NCBI RefSeq assembly: GCF_042665545.1
Contig: NZ_JBHTCM010000004.1
Location: 62,001 to 126,000, forward strand
Length of the DNA: 64,000 bases
DNA from: Rhodocista pekingensis
GTDB lineage: Bacteria > Pseudomonadota > Alphaproteobacteria > Azospirillales > Azospirillaceae
Reading direction: 5' to 3'
Shown: one piece after another, positions 8,602-15,440 of the stretch
Layout of the letters: the number at the start of each line of letters is the position of its first letter
How positions within the stretch are numbered: position 1 is the stretch's first letter
Position numbers and translations under genes: made by a program
The notes under the pieces: generated by a model
The model's database searches: none
The model's input: the letters and a program-made list of their open reading frames with translations, nothing else
Told to the model about the DNA's origin: nothing

Positions 8602-9624
8602 ATGAGGATTTGGCCGAAGCGCCGGACGGGCGTGCCGTTCGCGCTGGCGGCGCTGCTGTGCGGCGGCGCATGGGCCCAGGAGCCGCTGGGCCAGCCCGTC
8701 GACTGGCAGATGTGGCATCAGGTGCCGGCGACGCCGGTCATGCAGCGGCTGGAGGATTTCCACTGGATGCTGCTGGGCATCATGGTGCTGATCTGCCTGC
8801 TGGTGGTCGCCCTGCTTGCCTATGTCGTCGTGCGCTTCAACGAGAAGCGCAACCCGACCCCCAGTCGGACCAGCCACAACACCGTGCTGGAGGTGGCCTG
8901 GACCGTCATCCCGGTCGTGATCCTGATCGCCATCGCCATCCCGTCGTTCCAGTCCCTCTACTACATGGACCGGGAGCCGGCGCAGGTGGACATGACGATC
9001 AAGATCACCGGCCGGCAATGGTACTGGGACTTCGAGTATCCCGACCATGGCGGGCTCCAGTTCTCCAGCTTCATCGTCACCGATGACGACCTGCCGGAGG
9101 ACGGCCTCCGGTTGCTGGAGGTGGACAACCGCGCCGTCGTTCCCGTGGGTGCCAACATCCGCCTGCTGATCACGGCGGGCGACGTGCTGCATTCCATGGC
9201 GATGCCCTCGCTCGCCATCAAGCGCGACGCCATTCCCGGCCGGCTGAACGAATCCTGGATGCGGATCGACCGGCCGGGCGTCTTTCGCGGCCAGTGCTCC
9301 GAGATCTGCGGCACCAACCACGCCTTCATGCCCATGGTGATCGAGGCGGTGGAGCCGGAACGCTTCGCCGCCTGGATCAACGAGCGCCGGGCGGAGGCCG
9401 GGCTGGAGCCGATGACGGCCCAGGTCGCCTTCGCGCCGCTTGCCGCTTCCTCGGAGGATGCTCCGTCGGACGAAGCGGCGCAGGAGGACGCGCGGGCTGA
9501 CGTACCCGACGGCATCGCCAGCGGCATGGCGGCGGCGGACCCGCCCGTCATTCCGCCCGCCCCCGACGTTGCAACCGTCGGACCTTCCGCCCAGCCCGCC
9601 GGGCCGGCGTCCGGCCAGGAGTGA
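8602..9624 (+). CDS. coxB: Cytochrome c oxidase subunit II
   Basis: This subunit takes electrons from cytochrome c through the binuclear CuA centre. The 340-residue protein has a cleavable signal ending GGAWAQ and two membrane helices (about 53-79 and 95-118). It has a periplasmic cupredoxin domain with all CuA ligands: H197 (DVLHSM) and C232, E234, C236, H240 and M243 in GQCSEICGTNHAFM. The start was chosen for its GGGAG site. Residues after about 273 form an Ala/Pro/Asp-rich tail of some 70 residues that looks disordered. coxA follows after four bases; coxC and assembly genes are not nearby. Confidence 0.96.
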   Translation: MRIWPKRRTGVPFALAALLCGGAWAQEPLGQPVDWQMWHQVPATPVMQRLEDFHWMLLGIMVLICLLVVALLAYVVVRFNEKRNPTPSRTSHNTVLEVAWTVIPVVILIAIAIPSFQSLYYMDREPAQVDMTIKITGRQWYWDFEYPDHGGLQFSSFIVTDDDLPEDGLRLLEVDNRAVVPVGANIRLLITAGDVLHSMAMPSLAIKRDAIPGRLNESWMRIDRPGVFRGQCSEICGTNHAFMPMVIEAVEPERFAAWINERRAEAGLEPMTAQVAFAPLAASSEDAPSDEAAQEDARADVPDGIASGMAAADPPVIPPAPDVATVGPSAQPAGPASGQE

Positions 9625-9628
9625 CATC

Positions 9629-11257
9629 ATGGTCGAAGTGAACCACACCGGCACGCCGCGCTCCGACGGGGCCGGCAGCCACTCCCCGGAGGGGCACGGG
9701 GATCACCGGCCGGGCTTTGTCCGGCGCTGGCTGTTCTCCACCAACCACAAGGACATCGGCACGCTCTACCTGATCTTCGCCGCGGTCGCGGGGCTGATCG
9801 GAGCCGTCTTCTCCATCATCATGCGGCTTGAGCTGCACAGTCCCGGCCTGCAAGTGGTGGAGGACGGGCAGCTCTGGAACGTCATCGTCACGGCACACGG
9901 CCTGATCATGGTGTTCTTCGCCATCATGCCGGCGCTGATCGGCGGCTTCGGCAACTGGTTCCTGCCGATCATGATCGGCGCCCCGGACATGGCGTTCCCA
10001 CGCCTGAACAACATCAGCTTCTGGTTGCTGGTCCCCGCCTTCCTGCTGCTGCTCGGCTCGGCCTTCGTCGATCTCGGCGCCGGCACCGGCTGGACGCTCT
10101 ACCCGCCCCTGTCGAGCAATCTGGGCCATCCGGGGCCGGCGGTGGACATGGCGATCTTCGCCCTGCATCTGGCCGGCGCCAGTTCCATCCTGGGCGCGAT
10201 CAACTTCATCACGACGATCTTCAACATGCGCGCGCCGGGCATGACGCTGCACAGGATGCCGCTGTTCGCCTGGGGCATGCTGGTGACGGCGTTCCTGCTG
10301 CTGCTGGCCGTGCCGGTGCTGGGCGGCGCCATCACCATGCTGCTGACCGACCGCAACTTCGGCACCCACTTCTTCGAACCGGCCGGCGGCGGCGACCCGG
10401 TGCTGTTCCAGCACCTGTTCTGGTTCTTCGGGCACCCCGAAGTCTACATCATGATCCTGCCCGGCTTCGGGATCATCAGCCACGTCGTTTCCACCTTCAG
10501 CCGCAAGCCGATCTTCGGCTATCTCGGCATGGCCTACGCCATGGTGGCGATCGGCGTGGTCGGCTTCGTCGTCTGGGCCCACCACATGTTCGCGGTCGGT
10601 CTGGACGTGGACACGAAGGCCTATTTCACCGCGGCGACGATGATCATCGCCGTGCCGACGGGCATCAAGATCTTCTCCTGGATCGCCACCATGTGGGGCG
10701 GCTCCCTCAGCCTGAAGACGCCGATGCTGTTCGCGCTGGGCTTCATCTTCCTGTTCACGGTGGGCGGTGTGTCTGGGGTAGTGCTCGCCAACGGCTCCAT
10801 CGACATCACGCTGCACGACACCTATTACGTGGTGGCGCACTTCCACTACGTGCTCAGCCTGGGGGCGCTGTTCTCGATCTATGCGGGGATCTACTACTGG
10901 ATCGGCAAGATGAGCGGCCGCCAGTATCCGGAGATCCTGGGGAAGATCCATTTCTGGCTGGTCTTCATCGGCGCCAACCTGCTGTTCTTCCCCATGCACT
11001 TCCTGGGCACGGCGGGCATGCCGCGGCGCATTCCCGACTATCCGGACGCCTATGCCGGCTGGAACGCGCTGGCGTCGTGGGGCGGCTATCTGTCCTTCGC
11101 CGGGCACGCCGTCTTCGTCGTCACGATCCTCTACACGATCTTCGCCGGCCGGCGCGTCGGTTCCGACTACTGGGAGACGGGGGGCACGACCCTGGAATGG
11201 ACGCTCTCCAGCCCGCCGCCCTTCCACCAGTTCGAGACGCTGCCGCGCATCAAGTAG
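9629..11257 (+). CDS. coxA: Cytochrome c oxidase subunit I (aa3 type)
   Basis: This is the catalytic haem-copper subunit, which reduces oxygen and pumps protons. The 542-residue protein shows the family signatures in order: LFSTNHKDIGTLY, HGLIMVFFAIMP, the proton-pathway and CuB motif GHPEVYIMILPGFG, HHMFAVGLD, the K-channel strand TGIKIFSW, and HDTYYVVAHFHYV with the haem/CuB histidines. The GHPEV glutamate and the K-channel lysine place it in the A1 (mitochondrial-like) class. The ATG at 9629 follows CAGGAG and is four bases after coxB, so the two are one operon. A terminator follows the gene. Confidence 0.97.
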   Translation: MVEVNHTGTPRSDGAGSHSPEGHGDHRPGFVRRWLFSTNHKDIGTLYLIFAAVAGLIGAVFSIIMRLELHSPGLQVVEDGQLWNVIVTAHGLIMVFFAIMPALIGGFGNWFLPIMIGAPDMAFPRLNNISFWLLVPAFLLLLGSAFVDLGAGTGWTLYPPLSSNLGHPGPAVDMAIFALHLAGASSILGAINFITTIFNMRAPGMTLHRMPLFAWGMLVTAFLLLLAVPVLGGAITMLLTDRNFGTHFFEPAGGGDPVLFQHLFWFFGHPEVYIMILPGFGIISHVVSTFSRKPIFGYLGMAYAMVAIGVVGFVVWAHHMFAVGLDVDTKAYFTAATMIIAVPTGIKIFSWIATMWGGSLSLKTPMLFALGFIFLFTVGGVSGVVLANGSIDITLHDTYYVVAHFHYVLSLGALFSIYAGIYYWIGKMSGRQYPEILGKIHFWLVFIGANLLFFPMHFLGTAGMPRRIPDYPDAYAGWNALASWGGYLSFAGHAVFVVTILYTIFAGRRVGSDYWETGGTTLEWTLSSPPPFHQFETLPRIK

Positions 11258-11289
11258 GCCGGGGAGCGTCAGACAGATCGGGCAAAGCA

Positions 11290-11321
11290 AAAGGCCGTCC
11301 GGGATGACCCGGGCGGCCTTT
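11290..11321 (+). terminator. Rho-independent terminator after coxA
   Basis: The arms at 11290-11303 and 11308-11321 pair over 14 bp with one G-T pair, around an ATGA loop. The outer ends are AAA and TTT, so the structure can work on either strand. It lies 33 bases after the coxA stop. Confidence 0.85.
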
Positions 11322-11403
11322 CTGCGTCTGCCGGTGCCTTGTGGATGGTTGGCCCGGACGGGCCCGGTGCGCTACATCTGGGGAGCCATCGCAGGGGAAG
11401 GTC

Positions 11404-11640
11404 ATGAAGCTTGAGGACAGGCTGGCGGTGAAACTCCTCGCCCAGGCGCAGGCCGCGCTGGGCAAGGCGGTCAACGAGACCCTGTGTACCGAGCCCGACC
11501 GGCGCATCGTGCGCGCCATGGTTGCGGAGGCGGCGGAGCTGATCCGCGAGTTCGAGGAACAGTATTTCGAACTGTCCGCCGCGGAGGCGGACAGCGGTCC
11601 CGGCAGGCATCCCGCGTCGGGACCGGACCGGAAGCCCTGA
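11404..11640 (+). CDS. Small orphan protein, 78 residues
   Basis: An ATG at 11404 is preceded by AGGGGAAGG, a strong ribosome site. The product is a soluble, mostly helical and acidic protein (MKLEDRLAVKLLAQAQAALG...) with a long charged helix AAELIREFEEQYFEL. It has no signal peptide. The last 15 residues are Gly/Pro/Ser rich. I do not recognise a family. It stands alone after the coxA terminator and faces the next small gene tail to tail. Good start signal and helix-compatible composition support it as real. Confidence 0.6.
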   Translation: MKLEDRLAVKLLAQAQAALGKAVNETLCTEPDRRIVRAMVAEAAELIREFEEQYFELSAAEADSGPGRHPASGPDRKP

Positions 11641-11682
11641 CGCCGCCCGCCGGTCCCGTACCGGTCCGCGCCGCGGACGTCT

Positions 11683-11940
11683 TCAGGCCACCATCCCGCA
11701 GCAGGCACCGAAGCTGCGGAACACCTCGCCCCGGCTGTCCTGGCGGCGGCCACCGTTGCCGGCCAGCGCCGCTTCGCGCTGACGGGCGGCCCGTTCGGCG
11801 GCGGCGATGCTGGTGAAGCGGCGGCCTTCCAGCGTGCCGTAGCACGGGTGGGAAGCGAAGAAGCGGTAACCGTCGCCATCGGCGACAGCGATGCCGGCGG
11901 TGGTGGTCGCGGTTTCGATCACAAAGGCGGTACTGGACAT
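11683..11940 (-). CDS. Small orphan protein, 85 residues, with a CC tail
   Basis: The ATG is preceded by GGGAGGT, eight bases upstream on the minus strand. The product begins MSSTAFVIETATTTAGIAV, which could be two beta strands, followed by DGDGYRFFASHPCYGTLEGRRF, an Arg/Ala-rich helix and a C terminus containing FGACCGMVA. No family is recognised. The compact beta-alpha layout and three cysteines suggest a folded small domain, possibly metal- or redox-linked, but this is inference. It is isolated between a convergent small gene and a repeat-rich gap. Confidence 0.6.
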   Translation of the reverse strand: MSSTAFVIETATTTAGIAVADGDGYRFFASHPCYGTLEGRRFTSIAAAERAARQREAALAGNGGRRQDSRGEVFRSFGACCGMVA

Positions 11941-12509
11941 GAAAAATACCTCCCGCGGGCAGCGGCGCTGCCCGCGTATCAGACGTTCTATCGTTCGGGA
12001 GACCCGTCAGCGCCGCGGTCGCGGCGTCCGGGTCGTGGGCCTCAACAGGTCAGCAGGCCGGCATTCGGCTGCGACATGACGACCTGCGCGCCATGGGCAT
12101 CATGGCCATGGTCATCGCGGCCATGGCCATCGGGACCATGCCCGTGGTGTCCATGCCCGGGGGATCCAGGGACACCCGGGAAGCGGGCATGGCCCGACCG
12201 GCGCCTTTCAGGACCCGTGTGCGCAAACGCACGGGGCCACGGGAAAAATCCGGGAAAAGGGGATGCGGGGAGGCGATGGCCATGGCGACCATGGTGCCCT
12301 TCCTTTCTCTCCATCGAGAGCCACGAAGGGACTTCGTGGCGCTTTAGCGTTTGGTGACGCGGCGCAAGCTGCTTCGATCAAATGCCCGCGGGCCCTGATA
12401 CCGGGCCATGCCTGGACCCCCCATGGGATCCAGGCACCAGAGTTAGGCATGGCTGCGCCGATGTCAACCGTCAAAGAACAACAGAGCCGGGAGGTTATCC
12501 TCCGGTGCG
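11941..12509. other. Gene-poor 569-bp gap rich in CATGGCC/CCATGCCCG repeats
   Basis: No convincing gene is present. From about 12090 to 12300 the DNA is dominated by CATGGCCATGG-type words. CCATGCCCG occurs at 12136-12144 and 12151-12159, with its inverted copy CGGGCATGG at 12184-12192, and GTGTCC/GGACAC pair at 12147-12152 and 12170-12175. Every frame here reads as a low-complexity Met- or His-rich peptide. On the minus strand an ATG at 12292 has a fair ribosome site (GGAAGGG) and would give an 80-residue Met-rich peptide. The overlapping frame from 12314 gives a His-rich one. Neither is supported well enough to call. Confidence 0.6.
12405..12453. repeat. Nested inverted repeats downstream of the DUF3422 gene
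   Basis: GCCATGCCT (12405-12413) pairs with AGGCATGGC (12445-12453). Inside it TGCCTGGACCC (12409-12419) pairs with GGGATCCAGGCA (12425-12436). The two foldings are mutually exclusive in part. The site is 57 bases past the stop of the minus-strand DUF3422 gene and could be its terminator, although there is no T tract. Confidence 0.55.
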
Positions 12510-13805
12510 TCATCCTTTCGCCATCAGCGCCTCTTTCAGGCGACGGACCGCCAGCCAGACCGCGCCGACCACGACGGGGGCGGCGATGGCGGCGAACAGC
12601 TCCTTGGAGACGGGGATGCCCAGCGCCGGCAGCCCGTCCACCACGTACTTCAGGAGCCCCACGGCGTAATAGCTGATGGCGAAGACGGACAGCCCCTCCA
12701 CCGTCTGCTGGATGCGGAGCTGCGCCTTCGTCCGCCGGTCCATGGAGCGCAGCACGCCGGCATTCTGCTCCGCCAGCCGCACGTCCACGCGGGTACGCAG
12801 CATGCCGCTGGCGCGGGCGAGACCTTCGCCCAGCTCGGACTGCCGGCGGCCGACCGCCTCGCAGGTGCGCACGGCCGGGAAGAAGCGGCGGGAGAGGAAG
12901 GAGCCGATCCGCTGCAAGCCGCCGATCCGCTCCTCCCGCAGCTCGTCCAGCCGGCGGGAGATCAGCTCGGCATAGGCGGTGGTGGCGCTGAAGCGGTAGC
13001 GGGTGCGCGAGGCGAGTGCCTCCGCCTCGGCCGCCAGCAGGGTCAGCTCGTTCAGCAGCCCTTGTTCGGCATCGGGCGTCAGCGCTCTGGCGGTGCTGCT
13101 GACGATCTCGGACAGGCGGTGCTCCATGGCGGAGAGCTGACCGCCAACCTCCTGCGCCAGCGGCAGGGAGAGCAGCGCCATCATGCGGTAGGTCTCCAGC
13201 TCCACCAGTCGCTGCACCAGCCGGCCCGTGCGGTCCGGCGTCAGCAGCCGGACATCGCGCAGCAGCATCCGGCTGAAACCGTCGGGGCGGATGCGGAAGT
13301 CCGTCCAGGCCAGTGCATCGCCGGCATAGACGGAGGAGCCGACCGCCTCTCCGCTGGGGAACAGGATCGAGATGCGCTCCTGCCAGTGGGCCTGACCCGC
13401 CCCCGGTTCCACCCGGACATGCACGGCGACCAGCCGCTCTCCCGGCAGCCGGGCGGCCCAGGCCTCCAGCTCCGGGCCCAGGGCCGACCAGTCATCGTCG
13501 CCCGCCAGCCCGTCCGCCGCCACGGTGATGGAGGTGAATTCCGTATGCCGTTCCCATTTGAGCTGGCGGGTGCCGATCCGCGCCAGCATGTGGCGGTCGC
13601 CCGGCCCCGGCGGGGGGACACCATGACAGCGGCACAGCTCCGCCACCATCTCCCGTTCCAGCGACGCGGGCTCTCCCGTCAGGATGGCGAGGTGGGTTAC
13701 CCGCGACGGTGTGCGGACATAGAGGCTCGGCCGGGCATGTACCTCGTCGTTGAGGCGGCGGCGCTGGGGATGGTGCTGCGCCACGGGCTGGACCTGAACG
13801 TCCAT
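12510..13805 (-). CDS. DUF3422 family membrane-anchored protein
   Basis: The 431-residue protein matches DUF3422, a proteobacterial family with no known function. The hallmark N terminus is LNDEVHARPS near residue 20, followed by RVTHLAILTGE. A large soluble region with several helices (about 200-340, including ALTPDAEQGLLNELTLLA) leads to two C-terminal membrane helices near 372-388 and 400-421. The protein ends in a basic tail, so it is anchored in the inner membrane with the bulk in the cytoplasm. The ATG follows CAGGAGACC. It stands alone and is divergent from moeA. Confidence 0.88.
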   Translation of the reverse strand: MDVQVQPVAQHHPQRRRLNDEVHARPSLYVRTPSRVTHLAILTGEPASLEREMVAELCRCHGVPPPGPGDRHMLARIGTRQLKWERHTEFTSITVAADGLAGDDDWSALGPELEAWAARLPGERLVAVHVRVEPGAGQAHWQERISILFPSGEAVGSSVYAGDALAWTDFRIRPDGFSRMLLRDVRLLTPDRTGRLVQRLVELETYRMMALLSLPLAQEVGGQLSAMEHRLSEIVSSTARALTPDAEQGLLNELTLLAAEAEALASRTRYRFSATTAYAELISRRLDELREERIGGLQRIGSFLSRRFFPAVRTCEAVGRRQSELGEGLARASGMLRTRVDVRLAEQNAGVLRSMDRRTKAQLRIQQTVEGLSVFAISYYAVGLLKYVVDGLPALGIPVSKELFAAIAAPVVVGAVWLAVRRLKEALMAKG

Positions 13806-14167
13806 GCGGGTCTCCTGCGGGCGGGGGCGTCGATCGGAACAGGACGGCGGGCTGTCAACGCTCCCCCCGGGCCGGTGCCCCGGTGTCCGTGCCGGCCGGG
13901 GGAAGCCGCACCTTTAGATAGGTCGATTCAACCCCTTAGAAAGGACCCTGGTGCAGATCCGCGGTTGCCGTTCCGGCAGAGCCGGCATGTCGATCTGTCC
14001 GATTGGCAGCGGCGGCCCTGCCGGAGAGGATGGCGCCGGTTTCGCCGAATGCGCCATCGACTTCCGCGGCCCGCCGCCCAAGTCTGCCGCCCAAGTCTGC
14101 CATCTGCGATGCCGCCCGCCCCGTCGACGGGGCCGGGCCGTTTCCGAGCTTTGCCACGAGGTGCCCC
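13806..14167. other. Divergent intergenic region between DUF3422 gene and moeA
   Basis: This 362-bp stretch should hold promoters for both flanking genes. A large GC hairpin is visible: CCCCCGGGCCGG at 13864-13875 against CCGGCCGGGGG at 13892-13902. Just after it is an AT-richer patch (about 13914-13945, containing TTTAGATAGG and TTAGAAAGGA), the most likely promoter or leader for moeA. The rest is open in the moeA frame but starts upstream lack a ribosome site. No other gene is seen. Confidence 0.5.
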
Positions 14168-15430
14168 TTGGCTCCGCTTCCCGACGACCGCCCCGCTTCC
14201 GCCGGGCCGATTCTGCCTGTCGCCAGGGCGGAGGAACTGCTGCGCGACCGGTTCGCTCCCGTGGCGCCGATCGAGCGCGTGCCGCTGCCGGCCGCGCTCG
14301 ACCGCGTGCTGGCGGAGGAGGTCGTCGCCGCCCTGGACGTTCCCCCGCAGGACAGCGCGGCCGTGGACGGCTATGCCGTCCGTCACGCCGACCTGGAACC
14401 GGATGCCGGGACCACGCTGCCGCTGGTCGCGCGGATCGCCGCCGGGCATCCGGCCGCGGCGGCCGGGGAGAAGGGGGCCGTGCGGATCTTCACCGGCGCC
14501 CGCCTGCCGGCGGGGTTCGACACCGTGGTGATGCAGGAGGACGCGCGGGCCGAGGGCGCCAGCGTCGTGCTGCCCGCCGGGATCGAGCCGGGCGCCAACC
14601 GCCGCCGGGCCGGGGAGGATGTGCGCAAGGGAACGGCCATCCTGCGGCCCGGGCGCCGGCTGCGTCCGCAGGACATCGGGCTCGCCGCTTCCGTCGGGGC
14701 GACGCGGCTCGCCGTGCGCAGCCCGCTGCGCGTGGCCGTGCTGTCCACCGGGGACGAGATCGTGGACCCGGCCTCCCTTGCCGGCCGGCCGTTGCCGCCG
14801 GCCGCGGTCTTCGACAGCAACCGCTACACGGTCACGGCCCTGCTGCGCCGTCTGGGCTGCGACGTGACCGACCTGGGCATCGTGCCGGATGCGGCGCCCG
14901 CCATGCGCGAGGCGCTGACCGCCGCGGCCCGCCGCCACGACCTGGTGGTGAGCAGCGGCGGCGTCTCGGAGGGGGAGGAGGACCATGTCCGGGCCGCCCT
15001 CCAGGCCGCGGGCCATCTGGATTTCTGGCGGCTGGCGATCAAGCCCGGCCGGCCGGTCGCCCTGGGCCGGATCGGGGAGACGCCGGTGGTCGGGCTGCCC
15101 GGCAGCCCGGTGGCGGCGATGATCGCCTTCCTGACGCTGGTGCGGCCCCTGGTCCACCGGTTGCAGGGCTGCGAAGCGGCGGACCCGCCGCCGTTCCCCG
15201 TGCGTGCCGCCTTCGCCTACACCAAGAAGCCGGACCGGCGGGACTATCTGCGGGTGACGCTGACCCGGGCGGCCGACGGGACGCTGGAGGCCCGCCGGTT
15301 GTCCCGGGACGGATCGGCCGTCCTCTCCGCCATGGTCGAGGCCGACGGGCTGGTCGAGCTGGACGAGGCGGTGACGGCGGTGGCCGAGGGCGACATGGTG
15401 CCCTGCCTGCCGCTCGGCAGCCTGTTCTGA
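14168..15430 (+). CDS. moeA: Molybdopterin molybdenumtransferase (MoeA)
   Basis: MoeA inserts molybdate into adenylylated molybdopterin to complete the molybdenum cofactor. The 420-residue form shows the N-terminal QDSAAVDGYAV motif, the MoCF-binding domain with STGDEIV, SSGGVSEGEEDHV and GLPGSPVAAM, and a C-terminal beta domain. The start is uncertain: a TTG at 14168 is preceded by ACGAGGTG and gives the usual family length, whereas the open frame extends up to 14003 with no good start. It is convergent with the FliK-like gene, with only 10 bp between stops. Confidence 0.9.
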   Translation: MAPLPDDRPASAGPILPVARAEELLRDRFAPVAPIERVPLPAALDRVLAEEVVAALDVPPQDSAAVDGYAVRHADLEPDAGTTLPLVARIAAGHPAAAAGEKGAVRIFTGARLPAGFDTVVMQEDARAEGASVVLPAGIEPGANRRRAGEDVRKGTAILRPGRRLRPQDIGLAASVGATRLAVRSPLRVAVLSTGDEIVDPASLAGRPLPPAAVFDSNRYTVTALLRRLGCDVTDLGIVPDAAPAMREALTAAARRHDLVVSSGGVSEGEEDHVRAALQAAGHLDFWRLAIKPGRPVALGRIGETPVVGLPGSPVAAMIAFLTLVRPLVHRLQGCEAADPPPFPVRAAFAYTKKPDRRDYLRVTLTRAADGTLEARRLSRDGSAVLSAMVEADGLVELDEAVTAVAEGDMVPCLPLGSLF

Positions 15431-15440
15431 GCAGGCCCGG

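Noticed and set aside
7081..9654. 857-residue minus-strand open frame
   Set aside because: It is antisense to the lipoprotein, dehydratase and coxB genes, all firmly identified, and is Arg/Gly/His-rich.
12042..12314. His-rich minus-strand peptide
   Set aside because: No ribosome site before the 12314 start, and it arises from CATGGCC words that are palindromic; reported as a finding rather than a gene.
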